DNA of 64,000 bases from Clostridium sp. AF15-31 (GCF_003461625.1 NZ_QTXL01000008.1:62001-126000); one strand, 5' to 3'; shown: positions 9,051 through 18,280, counted from the stretch's first letter. Numbers and translations are program-made. The notes: generated from the letters alone by a model not told the origin.

Positions 9051-9097
9051 ATAGGTGTATCGCAATTCATAGAACGATAGAATTGCGATACACCTAT
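9051..9097 (+). terminator. 18-bp perfect inverted repeat, terminator or attenuator
   Basis: Left arm 9051-9068 and right arm 9080-9097 are perfect reverse complements (ATAGGTGTATCGCAATTC), with an 11-base loop and TTTTATATTT after it. The stem is longer than usual for a terminator. It lies between the short ORF and the DUF3825/recombinase remnant, which suggests attenuation or a recombination-related site. Confidence 0.65.
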
Positions 9098-9130
9098 TTT
9101 ATATTTCAAGAGAAAACAAAAAGGAGGCTC

Positions 9131-10284
9131 ATGATGAAAGAGATGGAAGCAAAGACAGAAAACAGATATGAGTACAGAAAACCACAGGAAAAGAGGAAAC
9201 ATATGATAGCACCGGATTTATTTGAATTTGCATATGTACCGGATTGGTACGGACATTTAGCGGAATTGGAGAGGTTGGCTCTGCTGGAGTCTTGGAAATT
9301 CCGAAAGCCGAGCCGAGAAACAAAAAATACAGACACACCCATTTTAGAACGGTACATACATACAATTTTTCGCAAGCAGGTTATTGATTTTAATTCAGAA
9401 AGTGATCCCAGAAAGGCGGACAGTATTTTCCATTTGGAGAATGAATGTGTCTGCTTCCATACAGGATTATACACACGACAGTACAAGGGGATTTATGGCT
9501 ATTTTGAAAGAAACAATTTTTCGGCTTCTTTAAGAGATTGGTATTTTAGAGGTTTTTGTGATGAGATGTCTCCGAAGTTAAGATACATCGAGCCATTACC
9601 ACAAAAGCCCGTCTATCATATGGCGCAGAGTGGCATTAACTTTAATCCAGAGTGGCCTATAAGAGTAAACGTAAATCACATATTGGGGGATGAGGAGAAC
9701 CTAGAACGTATGCTTTGCAATGAAAAGTACAAAGGGGATTTTCATCTGCAGAAGTATTACACCCCTGAAAACAAAAGAAACCATACAAGGAAAAACAATG
9801 GGGAAGTGCAGAGTTATTACATTTCGGAAAATCACGAACCAATTGTATCACCGGAGGTATGGGAAAAGGTGCAGGAAGTCAGGGAACAAAGAAAACGTGA
9901 CAGGAATATTGGACAGGACAGCACAATGAAGTTCCAAAATCGCTATCCCTTAAGCGGAATGCTGATTGCCCTTACTGCGGAAAAACGCTCCGGCGCAGAC
10001 AGGTTTACAAGAAGAAAATCCAATGGCTCTGTAGCACCTACATTGAAAAGGGTGTCAAGGCATGCAAAGGGATACGGATCGATGATGCAGAACTGCAGGG
10101 ACTGAACATTGCGGAGCAAACAGTTGTCGAGGAGGTGATTCGAAATGGCAAGAAGCATTACAGTTATACTAGCAAAGCAGATTTCGACTGCGGAATCAGG
10201 AACAGCACAGTCAGTGCAGAAGTTGAGGATGGCAGCGTACTGCAGAGCGTCAACCGACCAAGAAGAACGGTTATTAAGCTATGA
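9131..10284 (+). pseudogene. In-frame fusion of a DUF3825-like protein to a serine recombinase C-terminus, frameshifted
   Basis: The start at 9131 follows AAGGAGG. Residues 1 to about 195 match my recollection of DUF3825 proteins (L-F-E-F-A-Y-V-P-D-W, later N-V-N-H-I-L-G-D-E-E-N-L-E-R-M). The sequence then switches, in frame, to the middle of a large serine recombinase (N-E-K-Y-K-G-D, H-E-P-I-V-S-P-E-V-W, Y-P-L-S-G-M-L-I). The junction is at about 9715; 21 bases at 9719-9739 are identical to 10895-10915 in the next recombinase. Near 9966 one T is missing: restoring it gives C-P-Y-C-G-K-T, the recombinase zinc ribbon, which then reads to the TGA at 10282-10284. DUF3825 function is unknown to me. 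The product is almost certainly non-functional as a recombinase because the catalytic N-terminal domain is absent. Confidence 0.7.
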
Positions 10285-11563
10285 GAACTAGGTCAATTAT
10301 TACACAAATTACATCAGCGAGAATCCACTCTATGAATATGCAGGGACTTATGCGGATGAAGGGATTTCGGGAACTAACACAAAGAAGAGGGATGAATTTA
10401 ACCGCATGATTGCGGACTGTAGGGCAGGGAAAATTGATATGATTATCACGAAGTCCATTTCCCGATTTGCAAGAAATACGCTGGATTGCTTGAACTATGT
10501 GCGAGAGTTGAAAGATTTGGAGATAGGGATTATTTTTGAAAAGGAAAATATCAATACCCTCGATGCAAAGGGTGAAGTGCTGCTTACCATTCTTTCCTCA
10601 CTGGCACAGGATGAGAGCCGGTCCATTTCAGAGAACTGCACATGGGGAATCCGCAGAAGGTTTGAAACAGGAAAACACAAAATGAGTACCAAGCGTTTCC
10701 TTGGCTATGATGCGGATGAAACGGGTAAGTTGGTAATCAACGGGCTGCAGAAGCCGATTGTAGTGCGACTGTATCAGGAATTTCTGGATGGAAAAACAAC
10801 GGATTACATTAAAAGGATTTTTGAAAAGGAAGGGATTAAGAACTGGGATGGAGGCACAAAGTGGCAGGCTACAACCTTAATGAGCATGTTGGAAAATGAA
10901 AAGTACAAAGGGGATGCTTTGCTGCAGAAAAGTTATACGGTGGATTTCCTCACCAAGAAACGGACGCAGAACAAGGGGGAAATTCAGATGTTTTATGTGG
11001 AGGATGACCATGATGCCATCATTTCAAAGCGGATATGGGAATGTGTACAGCTTGAAATAAAACGCAGGAAAAAGTATCTGGAGGAGCATGGGACAAACTC
11101 CTATTCCCACCGGCAGGAAAGCAATCCATTTGCATCCAAGATAATTTGCGGAGACTGCAATAAGGTTTTTGCACGGAAAGGCTGGCGGAGCAGCACGGGT
11201 GTTGACCGTAAGGTATGGCAATGCAGTGAACGGTACAAGGTCAAAGGAGTCATGGGATGTGTCAACCGCCATGTGGAGGAAGAAACGCTGATAAAGGCTT
11301 ATCTGATGGCTTGGAACGCATTGGTGGAGAACCGAGAGGATTTCATGGAGCAGTGGACAGAACAGCTGCAGAGCGAGAACCTATTGGAAGGTTATCGGGC
11401 AGAGAAGTTCATAGAATACACCGATGGAGCAGGACCTCTGACAGAGATGGATACGGACTTCATGCTGAAAACACTGGACCACATCAAGGTTTTTGAGGAT
11501 GGAACATTGTTGGTGGTGTTCCTGGACGGAACGGAGATTGAATGTAAAAATGAAGAAGAGTAA
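10145..11563 (+). pseudogene. Large serine recombinase interrupted by an amber codon
   Basis: An ATG at 10145 with GAGGAGG upstream opens a frame encoding the resolvase domain start (A-A-Y-C-R-A-S36-T-D-Q-E-E, with the catalytic serine). A TAG at 10289-10291 (codon 49) interrupts it where relatives have Y-E-N-Q-V-N; CAG to TAG is the simplest change. The frame continues to 11563: resolvase core (I-S-R-F-A-R-N-T-L), recombinase domain (L-G-Y-D-A-D, N-E-K-Y-K-G-D), and zinc ribbon (C-G-D-C near 11150 with later C-S-E-R-Y and C-V-N-R). Its start overlaps the previous recombinase end, the usual layout of tandem recombinase clusters on mobile elements. Internal re-initiation would give a protein without the catalytic serine. 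Such enzymes excise and integrate elements. Confidence 0.8.
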
Positions 11564-11742
11564 GAAAAGATGCCGATTGGGAGTTACGATTCCTGATAGG
11601 CTTTTTTCTTGTTCTTTTGAAGATGGTAAAATGTAGGTGGATGTGGTAAAATAGAGAACGAAATGAGATTTGTTTTTGGAAAAAAGGATAATTATTTTGA
11701 TGCAAATAGAGATTGTGAAATATTAGCAAGAGAGGAATTTTA

Positions 11743-12330
11743 ATGGAAGAAAACATGATTCCTATGGTAACACCAAAGGAAATAAGTGAAAAAATAAATC
11801 AATTCTGTGAGACGGTTAGTACAGAAACAAAGCCTGTTTATATTGATGTTGTGCCATACGATAAAGGAGTGGCGGGGAAATGTTTTCAAAATGTCAATAG
11901 CTACATAGAGGAGCATGGTGGTAAACGAATTGTTGGATGGAATATCTGTAGATGTAAAAATATCTTTTTACAAGCAGAATCGCATGCAATCGTAGAAACA
12001 GAGGATAAGAAATGGATAGATGTTTCACCTCATGGTGGGTGTGCAAAAATTCTATTTTTAAAAGATGAAACGGTTCAAGGATTAGAACATCCTATAAAAA
12101 GCAAGTATCAAGTATTGACTGATTCTGGATTAGCACAAGAATTTATAGAGCTGAGAAAACAGATTGAAAATATGCAATTTTCAAGTGAAGAAGGATTCTA
12201 TTTGAGTCAGGAAATAATAAATAGGTATGCTTATTTTATGAAGAAGTTTTCAGAAACAAGAGGGAAAAATGAGTTTTGCTCTTGCGGATCGAACCTAAAA
12301 TATAAAAATTGCTGCGGAAAAGAAGAGTGA
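11743..12330 (+). CDS. SEC-C motif protein of unknown function
   Basis: 195 residues behind AGAGAGGA. The C-terminus has a SEC-C zinc motif (C-S-C-G-S-N-L-K-Y-K-N-C-C-G, residues about 178-192). Residues 30-130 form an unassigned domain with G-K-C-F-Q-N-V, an A-E-S-H-A-I-V motif and W-I-D-V-S-P. A Cys and a His in such contexts recall papain-like folds, but this is speculative. The next gene begins 10 bases downstream, so the pair is probably one operon. It lies within a mobile-element graveyard, consistent with cargo. Confidence 0.75.
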   Translation: MEENMIPMVTPKEISEKINQFCETVSTETKPVYIDVVPYDKGVAGKCFQNVNSYIEEHGGKRIVGWNICRCKNIFLQAESHAIVETEDKKWIDVSPHGGCAKILFLKDETVQGLEHPIKSKYQVLTDSGLAQEFIELRKQIENMQFSSEEGFYLSQEIINRYAYFMKKFSETRGKNEFCSCGSNLKYKNCCGKEE

Positions 12331-12339
12331 TAGAAGGGG

Positions 12340-13200
12340 TTGGGATTTTTGCTATATGATATTACAAATCCGGATGCTTCGTATGATTGGTTATATTCGG
12401 TTTTAAATATAAAAAAAGGAGACTTGATTTCCGACTATATATTAGAATGTAACAAAGATTTTGATACATTCTTTGAAAGGCATTTAAGTGAAGTGGAATG
12501 CATGGATATTAACCAGTTAGAAATAGTTGTATTTCATGTAACAACTAATGGAGATGGATGTGCCGAGATAAAGAAAAACGGACTCAGAGATTTGAAAAAG
12601 GTCCTTCAAGAGAAAACAGAATTAAATTCATTTTTATGCGAGAGAGGAATTCGATTTGATATTCCTTCCAAAATGATGTATGTCAATGACAAGGCTTTTG
12701 ATATAGATTACACGAAATATACGGACTTGGACAGGGGAGCAAAACACGAAGAGGCTTTGCATAAAATAGGACATAAGATATTTTATGACTTTCAAGTAAA
12801 TGGTTTTCTGTTTAGTCGTGATATATATGATTATGGAACAATTCATAAGGCACCAGAGTTTTTGCTTACCTTATCTGGATTTGGAAAAGAAACAGCCAAA
12901 GTAGATGATGACTGGGAGAAAGTTAGTGAGCCGTATGTGATTAAGTATAAAGCAAAGATTGTAGATTTTGAATATTACACATTTTATGAGAGTCAAGAGG
13001 AATACTTGCAAGATTATCATAATAAGTGGATAGGGTTAAAAAAACTATTACTGCAGAGAGCGGTTGATAGTACCTTTTCAGAGTTGTCATTGGATATTTA
13101 TGCTTATATGAAACCAGGAAGGATTATCGGCCCGGAAAGAATAATAGATTGTGTCCCTGCGGAGAAATGGCAGGAAAGCATATCAAAGTATTACAAATAG
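12340..13200 (+). CDS. Uncharacterised protein partnered with the SEC-C gene
   Basis: About 286 residues. The frame opens with TTG at 12340 or, better spaced from GAAGGGG, TTG at 12349; no ATG is available nearby. No confident family. Residues about 60-85 (V-V-F-H-V-T-T-N-G-D-G, E-I-K-K-N-G-L-R-D-L) resemble the first strand and helix of ADP-ribosyltransferase-like folds, where a His lies in a strand followed by I-x-x-x-G-L. This is a hint only. Tight coupling to the SEC-C gene suggests a functional pair, possibly an element-borne defence or toxin-type module (inference). Confidence 0.6.
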   Translation: MGFLLYDITNPDASYDWLYSVLNIKKGDLISDYILECNKDFDTFFERHLSEVECMDINQLEIVVFHVTTNGDGCAEIKKNGLRDLKKVLQEKTELNSFLCERGIRFDIPSKMMYVNDKAFDIDYTKYTDLDRGAKHEEALHKIGHKIFYDFQVNGFLFSRDIYDYGTIHKAPEFLLTLSGFGKETAKVDDDWEKVSEPYVIKYKAKIVDFEYYTFYESQEEYLQDYHNKWIGLKKLLLQRAVDSTFSELSLDIYAYMKPGRIIGPERIIDCVPAEKWQESISKYYK

Positions 13201-13636
13201 AAAAAGGCTACGTTTTTTGGTGGGGTAAAGGCTATCCCCCTAAGTGGGGTATAAACATTTTGGCAAAAGGAGATAGTTTTGCTATTTAGTATAAGAAGTA
13301 ACTTTCACCGCATGTGGAGACAGTCTGCTTGCTGTCGAAGAAACCTTGATTTTATGCGGGTTAGAGGGCGATTTTAGAGGAAACATATCTATAAAATTTT
13401 GATAAAAATATGTGCATGAAGTTAGAAAATAGAATAGGGTGTTAAAAATAAATACCTTTTGGCGAGGTTAGTTGACTGTTCGCTGAAAGGTATTTTTTAT
13501 TAGAAGGAGTGCGCGGGGAGGTAGTGGGTTGTACGCCGAAATTTATGTAGAATTTTGTTGATATTCGGCGTTTTAACGCTTATAATATTAGTATGGTAAA
13601 ATAGTTACTTTTGTAAGATTCGATGGAGTGAATAGT
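13201..13636 (+). other. Gene-poor stretch with a terminator and an inverted repeat
   Basis: A terminator-like hairpin spans 13450-13498 (AAATACCTTT with AAAGGTATTT, followed by T residues). A second inverted repeat, ACGCCGAA (13533-13540) with TTCGGCGT (13564-13571), recurs as CGGCGTAC at 15817-15824 and 15892-15899. No coding signal is seen. Confidence 0.5.
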
Positions 13637-13825
13637 ATGGAGTATATGACAATCAAAGAAGCAGCAGAAAAATGGAATCTTTCAGTGAGGAGAGTGCAGA
13701 CAATTTGTAACGAGGGAATGGTGCCGGGAGTAATGAAATTTGGGCATTCTTGGGCGATACCGAAAGATGCTGAGAAACCGGTGGATAAGAGAATTAAGTC
13801 TGGGAAATACATTAAAGAGAAGTAA
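13637..13825 (+). CDS. Excisionase-like helix-turn-helix protein
   Basis: About 62 residues starting at ATG 13637, 8 bases after GGAG. Motif: M-T-I-K-E-A-A-E-K-W-N-L-S-V-R-R-V-Q, then a wing-like V-P-G-V-M-K-F-G-H-S-W-A-I-P, typical of small MerR/Xis-type DNA-binding proteins. In mobile elements such proteins direct excision or regulate neighbours. It leads into a truncated gene and a Fic gene. Confidence 0.75.
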   Translation: MEYMTIKEAAEKWNLSVRRVQTICNEGMVPGVMKFGHSWAIPKDAEKPVDKRIKSGKYIKEK

Positions 13826-13909
13826 TTAAAATAAGAAGGTTTGTAAAGGACAGATAATATATTGAGTAAGTTTGGAAAATATAGAAAGATAGCAATGATG
13901 GAGTAAGGT

Positions 13910-14639
13910 ATGAGCAAAGAAATTGAAGTATATAATACATACCGTATTCAAATCAATTGAATCTTTAGGTGGAAGTATTAATAGTGATTTGTCTGTGAAA
14001 ATTAGAGATGATATTGTTAGATTTCGTATGGTTGAGAGTCAAGACCAAGTAAAGCATGAAATGACTAAGCAAGAGGCACAGGAGCTCGTAAAGTATAATG
14101 ATGATATCAAAAATCATAGATGGGCTTCAAAACCGCAAATTAGAAAATATGACAAGGTATATAATGGTAAACTTCGTATTGTGTTTGGGGAGCGAAGCTA
14201 CATTAGAGATAACGATTCTGAAAAATTAGAAGATAGACTGGGTGATATTTTGGTTACCCTGTATGAGAAAGCAGAAGAGAATAGAATTGTACGAGAAGCA
14301 CGTGAAGAGGCAGAACGTAAGAGAGTTGAAGAAGCGAGATGCAGAGAAGAAAATAGACAAAGAAAAGAACAAGAAATTCGTCTTGTAAAAGAACTTGTAA
14401 ACAAAGCTGAAGACTATAGAATTGCAAAGGAAATAAGAGAATATATTCAGGCTATGATAGATAGTGGAAATGAAGATATTACTCCAGCGTGGATTGAATG
14501 GGCCCGGAAGAAAGCTGACTGGTATGATCCGTCTATAGCGACTGAGGATGAATATCTGGGAAAACGTCAGCACGAAAAAAATGCTGAAGAAAAGGAAAAA
14601 TCTTTGCAAGACAGTATCAGAAAGAGCTGGTATTGGTAA
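13910..14639 (+). pseudogene. 5'-truncated coiled-coil protein
   Basis: A start at 13910 (M-S-K-E-I-E-V-Y-N-T-Y) hits TGA after 16 codons, while the neighbouring frame from about 13944 to 14639 encodes a well-formed protein body beginning V-F-K-S-I-E-S-L-G-G-S. Its middle (about residues 110-165) is a strongly charged coiled coil. From memory, full-length relatives carry a longer N-terminal region, so the 5' part appears deleted and joined to an unrelated start. Family function unknown. The stop overlaps the region just before the Fic gene. Confidence 0.55.
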
Positions 14640-14659
14640 AAATGAATGGAGGCAATTTG

Positions 14660-15763
14660 ATGGATAAAGATCCTTTTAAAGAGTATATAAAACAATCAGA
14701 ACCGAATAAAAGAGACAAAGGTTACGCCTGGCATACAGCTATCGGACTTCAAGCAGTGGATGGATTAAAGACTTCGAAGTATTTGATTGATACTGCAATA
14801 AAGAATATTGAAGGTGATATTTCGATTGATGAAGCGCAGGAACTTCTCAATACGTATTATGAAGAAAATCCAAAAGCAGATACAGAAGACCGTACGGAAG
14901 AGGCCGACAAAGTTGCTGTTAGAATAGCAAAAATCTTATCGGAGAAAGCATTTAGTTTTACTCCGAATGAGTATATCTCTATTCATAAAAAGTTGTTTGC
15001 TGGGATTTATGGACATGCCGGAAAACTGAGAGATTATAATATTACAAAAAAGGAATGGGTGTTGAATGGAGCAACGGTTCTTTATGGAAGTGCATCAGAA
15101 CTTCGCGCAACCTTGGACTATGATTTTGCAGAGGAAAAGAAATTTAGTTATAAAAACTTGAGCATGGAAGAAATTATTCATCACTTGGCAATCTTTATAT
15201 CAAGATTATGGCAGATACATGTATTCGGAGAGGGAAACACACGAGCTACAGCAGTATTTTTTATTAAGTATCTTAGAACGCTGGGATTTGACGTAACCAA
15301 TGATATTTTTGCACAAAATGCGTGGTATTTTAGAAATGCGCTTGTTAGGGCCAATTATAACGATTTGAAAAATGGTGTTCATGAGACAACTGAGTATTTG
15401 GAATTGTTTTTAAGAAATTTACTGTTGGATGAGAAGAATGAACTTCATAATCGTATGATGCACATTAGTGGAAGGTTTGCAGAAGTGGACATTGAAAGAG
15501 TAAAAGTGGACATTGAGAGTGGAGAAGTGGACATTCGAAATAAATTACTTTCTTTCTCAGATACGATTTCAGAAAAAACAATAAATCATACAGTAGAAAT
15601 ATTTTCAAAACGTGGAAAAGAAAATTGTTTCGGAAGAACAATAGTTGAAGAAATTACTGGGTTAAAGCCATCAGGAGCTTCCAAGTTAATAAAACTGTTG
15701 GTTGATAGTGAGGTAATCGTACCTGTAACAGGACATGGAAAAGGAAAATATAGGTTTCAATAA
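14660..15763 (+). CDS. Fic-domain protein (predicted nucleotidyltransferase)
   Basis: 367 residues from ATG 14660, 7 bases after GGAGG. The Fic signature is H187-V-F-G-E-G-N-T-R, close to the HPFxxGNGR consensus with T in place of the second G; H187 would be catalytic. Fic enzymes usually transfer AMP from ATP to protein hydroxyls. A C-terminal winged-helix-like segment (I-V-E-E-I-T-G-L-K-P-S-G-A-S-K-L) is present. I do not see a clear S/T-x-x-x-E-G/N inhibitory motif. Between the two domains is a heptad repeat (E-V-D-I-x-x-x three times) encoded by a 21-base repeat. Element cargo or a toxin-antitoxin-like role is inferred from context. Confidence 0.85.
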   Translation: MDKDPFKEYIKQSEPNKRDKGYAWHTAIGLQAVDGLKTSKYLIDTAIKNIEGDISIDEAQELLNTYYEENPKADTEDRTEEADKVAVRIAKILSEKAFSFTPNEYISIHKKLFAGIYGHAGKLRDYNITKKEWVLNGATVLYGSASELRATLDYDFAEEKKFSYKNLSMEEIIHHLAIFISRLWQIHVFGEGNTRATAVFFIKYLRTLGFDVTNDIFAQNAWYFRNALVRANYNDLKNGVHETTEYLELFLRNLLLDEKNELHNRMMHISGRFAEVDIERVKVDIESGEVDIRNKLLSFSDTISEKTINHTVEIFSKRGKENCFGRTIVEEITGLKPSGASKLIKLLVDSEVIVPVTGHGKGKYRFQ

Positions 15764-16066
15764 AAGTGAACATTGAAAGGGTGTTAATGCCATTCGCAAA
15801 ACTGCCCAAAACAAATCGGCGTACTGATATATTACCAAATTTGGTAGCAGTATTTAGAATAATTTTGTATTATAAAAGTGTTACAAAATATCGGCGTACC
15901 CGCCACACGTTTACAAAGTCAAACGGTCTGTACGCCATGTCTTAACCTTATGATTGCAGATATTAGCAACCTGTCAAAGAGTGTAAAAACTCAGTAACTA
16001 TGCGGGTCCGCGTACTGTTAAAGCGGTGAAAAACGATTCCGCATGTAGAAACGCAGTTGTTCTGGC

Positions 16067-16252
16067 GAGCGAAGCGAGAGCAGAACTTCCTTGAATCTTG
16101 TCAAGGAGCGTTAGCGACGCAGAGAAGCATTAGCACTGACCATGCGATAGCTGTCCACGATTGGCGAGCACAGAGTGCGAAGACAGAGTGGAAACAGCGA
16201 ACCGCTGAGGCTTGCGCCTCCTTGACGAGCGAAGCGAGAGCGGAACTTCCTT
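16067..16252. repeat. Pair of 26-bp direct repeats with inner inverted repeat
   Basis: 16067-16092 and 16227-16252 match at 25 of 26 bases (core GAGCGAAGCGAGAGC). Between them GTCAAGGAGCG (about 16099) is inverted as CCTCCTTGAC (about 16217). Similar GAGCGAAGCGAGAG spacers are, from memory, common in Clostridia conjugative elements. Confidence 0.7.
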
Positions 16253-16282
16253 ATACTCATTGATAAATAAAATAGCAAATTT

Positions 16283-16330
16283 GGCAGGGATATTTAATTA
16301 CAAATATTGAATATCCCTGCCTTTTATTTT
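16283..16330 (+). terminator. Intrinsic terminator before the DUF3970-like gene
   Basis: GGCAGGGATATT (16283-16294) pairs perfectly with AATATCCCTGCC (16310-16321), followed by TTTTATTTTT. Confidence 0.85.
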
Positions 16331-16351
16331 TCTATTTAAGGAGGTGTCAAT

Positions 16352-16597
16352 ATGTTGAAGATAAGGCTTCAAGGGACAAAAAATGACATACGTTGGTTTG
16401 TACGTTTACTTCAGAGAGATAAACGATTTGAAGTGAATAATGTTTCGACTTTTTTCGATAATGTTGGAACAGATAAATATAAACGTGTGTATGCAGAAGT
16501 ATCAAGAAAGAAAAAGGATTCTGGTAAGAAACCAAGTAACGTTATGCAGGTAGAAGAAAAATGCCACTATGTAGGAAGTGGCATGGTGATTCGATAG
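16352..16597 (+). CDS. DUF3970-like small conjugative-element protein
   Basis: 81 residues, ATG preceded by AAGGAGG. Opening M-L-K-I-R-L-Q-G-T-K-N-D-I-R-W-F and middle V-S-T-F-F-D-N match my memory of DUF3970-type proteins found on integrative conjugative elements. Function unknown. It sits alone, so it is probably a scar of an element that inserted beside or carried the potassium cassette. The final residues (C-H-Y-V-G-S-G-M-V-I-R) may derive from the junction. Confidence 0.6.
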   Translation: MLKIRLQGTKNDIRWFVRLLQRDKRFEVNNVSTFFDNVGTDKYKRVYAEVSRKKKDSGKKPSNVMQVEEKCHYVGSGMVIR

Positions 16598-16613
16598 AAA
16601 TGGAGGTACAGAC

Positions 16614-16826
16614 TTGAAAGTACAGGAGGGATACCGACTTGGCAGCATTGTTCGCAGAGATTTTTGCCCTGCGTTACAAATAGATGCAGATTCCGAGCAG
16701 GTTGTAACTTCAATGCTGAATCAGAATTTTGTCCCCATCGTTGATGGCCGGAATGCTCTATGCGGGATTCTGACAAGGAAACGGCTGATTGAATTTCTGG
16801 CACAAGCTCGTGATAAAAAAGAATAA
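16614..16826 (+). pseudogene. CBS-domain protein, 5'-truncated
   Basis: About 70 residues from TTG 16614. Residues 15-65 (C-P-A-L-Q-I-D-A-D-S-E-Q-V-V, N-F-V-P-I-V-D-G, G-I-L-T-R-K-R) are one CBS motif, the C-terminal half of a usual two-CBS protein of about 140-150 residues. The first CBS is missing, replaced by element sequence. CBS pairs bind adenine nucleotides, and c-di-AMP-binding CBS proteins are linked to potassium homeostasis, which fits the adjacent ktr/kdp genes. Whether the fragment is expressed is unknown. Confidence 0.6.
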
Positions 16827-16938
16827 GTCCTGCATCTTTAGACGGTCTTAATACAGATACGCATTCTCTTTTACCTTCTTTACTCCCTTTGATTTATAAT
16901 TAAGGGCACATAAAGGGGTATAAAGGAGGATTGCAGTT

Positions 16939-18270
16939 ATGGGAGTAGTGTTGTTAAAAAGGAAGTTGACTTCGTTTCAAATTATCATCCTCGGGTTTTC
17001 CGGTGTGATCCTTTTCGGCACCTTCCTTTTAATGTTGCCGTTTTCCAGCCGAAGCGGACTGGCAACGCCTTTCTCGGATGCATTGTTTACTTCTACCTCA
17101 GCAGTTTGTGTAACCGGACTCATTATACATGATACGGCAACATATTGGTCGACCTTCGGCCAGTTTGTAATTTTACTGCTGATTCAGATTGGAGGCATGG
17201 GGGTTATTACCATAGCCGCATCTTTTGCAATGATTTCCGGTCGGAAGATTTCTTTGATGCAGCGCTGTACCATGCAGGAGGCGATTTCAGCGCCAAAGGT
17301 AGGGGGAATTGTTCGCTTGACTGGCTTTATCGTCAGGGTGACACTGGTGATGGAACTGCTGTGTGCAGCCGTGATGGCGCCGGTGTTTTGCCGTGATTTC
17401 GGGAAAAAGGGACTTTGGATGGCACTGTTTCATTCCGTGTCCGCTTTTTGTAACGCAGGCTTTGATCTATTGGGTGTGCGCACTCCCTTTTCCTCCCTGA
17501 CCAGCTATGCAGCAAATCCAGTCATAAACTTTACTATTATGTTCTTAATTGTGTTTGGAGGCATTGGCTTTCTGACTTGGGATGATATTCGGACAAATCG
17601 ATTGCATTTGCACAAATATCGGATGCAGAGTAAGGTGATTCTTTGTACCACAGCGGTTTTATTGATCGTTCCGGCAATGTACTTTTATTTTTTTGAGTTT
17701 GCTGATCTTACCCGAAAGGAACGGCTTTTATCTTCTCTTTTTCAAGCTGTAACACCACGAACAGCTGGCTTTAATACGGTGGAATTAACTGATTTGAGTG
17801 AGGCGGGACAATTTATCACCATTGCGCTGATGCTGATCGGCGGTAGTCCCGGGTCTACCGCAGGCGGTTTGAAAACAACAACCATTGCTGTTTTGCTTAC
17901 TACTGCGATTTCTACCTTTCGGCGCAGAGAAAATGCCAACCTCTTTGGACGTCGCATTGATGATGATGTCGTAAAAAATGCAGCGACAATTTCGCTTATG
18001 TATATCACGCTATGTTGTACCGGTGGCCTTATCATCAGCGTTTCCGAAGGACTTCCCATGCTTACCTGCCTTTTTGAAACTGCCTCAGCTGTTGGCACAG
18101 TCGGCCTGTCCCTGGGAATTACGCCGGAACTGAATCTGCTCTCACGGAGTGTTTTGATTCTGCTGATGTTTTTTGGACGAGTCGGTGGCCTTACATTAAT
18201 TTTTGCGGCCTTGTCCAGGGCACAAAAGAAAGTTTCAAAACTACCAAAGGAAAAAATAACAGTAGGATAA
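16939..18270 (+). CDS. ktrB: Potassium transporter membrane subunit KtrB
   Basis: 443 residues behind AAAGGAGG. Four pore loops with filter-like motifs are visible (S-A-V-C-V-T-G-L, S-A-F-C-N-A-G-F, T-P-R-T-A-G-F-N, S-A-V-G-T-V-G-L-S) between paired helices, the TrkH/KtrB architecture. It imports K+ (often Na+-dependent in this family) with the RCK subunit KtrA encoded next. First gene of a K+ cassette ktrB-ktrA-small protein-kdpDE. Confidence 0.93.
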   Translation: MGVVLLKRKLTSFQIIILGFSGVILFGTFLLMLPFSSRSGLATPFSDALFTSTSAVCVTGLIIHDTATYWSTFGQFVILLLIQIGGMGVITIAASFAMISGRKISLMQRCTMQEAISAPKVGGIVRLTGFIVRVTLVMELLCAAVMAPVFCRDFGKKGLWMALFHSVSAFCNAGFDLLGVRTPFSSLTSYAANPVINFTIMFLIVFGGIGFLTWDDIRTNRLHLHKYRMQSKVILCTTAVLLIVPAMYFYFFEFADLTRKERLLSSLFQAVTPRTAGFNTVELTDLSEAGQFITIALMLIGGSPGSTAGGLKTTTIAVLLTTAISTFRRRENANLFGRRIDDDVVKNAATISLMYITLCCTGGLIISVSEGLPMLTCLFETASAVGTVGLSLGITPELNLLSRSVLILLMFFGRVGGLTLIFAALSRAQKKVSKLPKEKITVG

Positions 18271-18280
18271 AGGAGACATT

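Larger units (their letters stand above)
15764..16351 (+). other. Non-coding conjugative-element-like stretch
   Basis: Contains a fourth, degenerate copy of the Fic 21-base repeat just over the stop (15763-15776), CGGCGTAC at 15817 and 15892, a perfect 14-bp palindrome TACCAAATTTGGTA (15833-15846), the GAGCGAAGCGAGAG repeats (16067-16252) and a terminator at 16283. The reading frame through 16057-16263 is an artefact of those repeats. Looks like an intergenic spacer from an integrative element. Confidence 0.5.

Noticed and set aside
16057..16263. A 68-codon open frame through the GAGCGAAGCGAGAG repeats
   Set aside because: No ribosome site; the frame is produced by GC-rich repeats known as intergenic spacer in conjugative elements.
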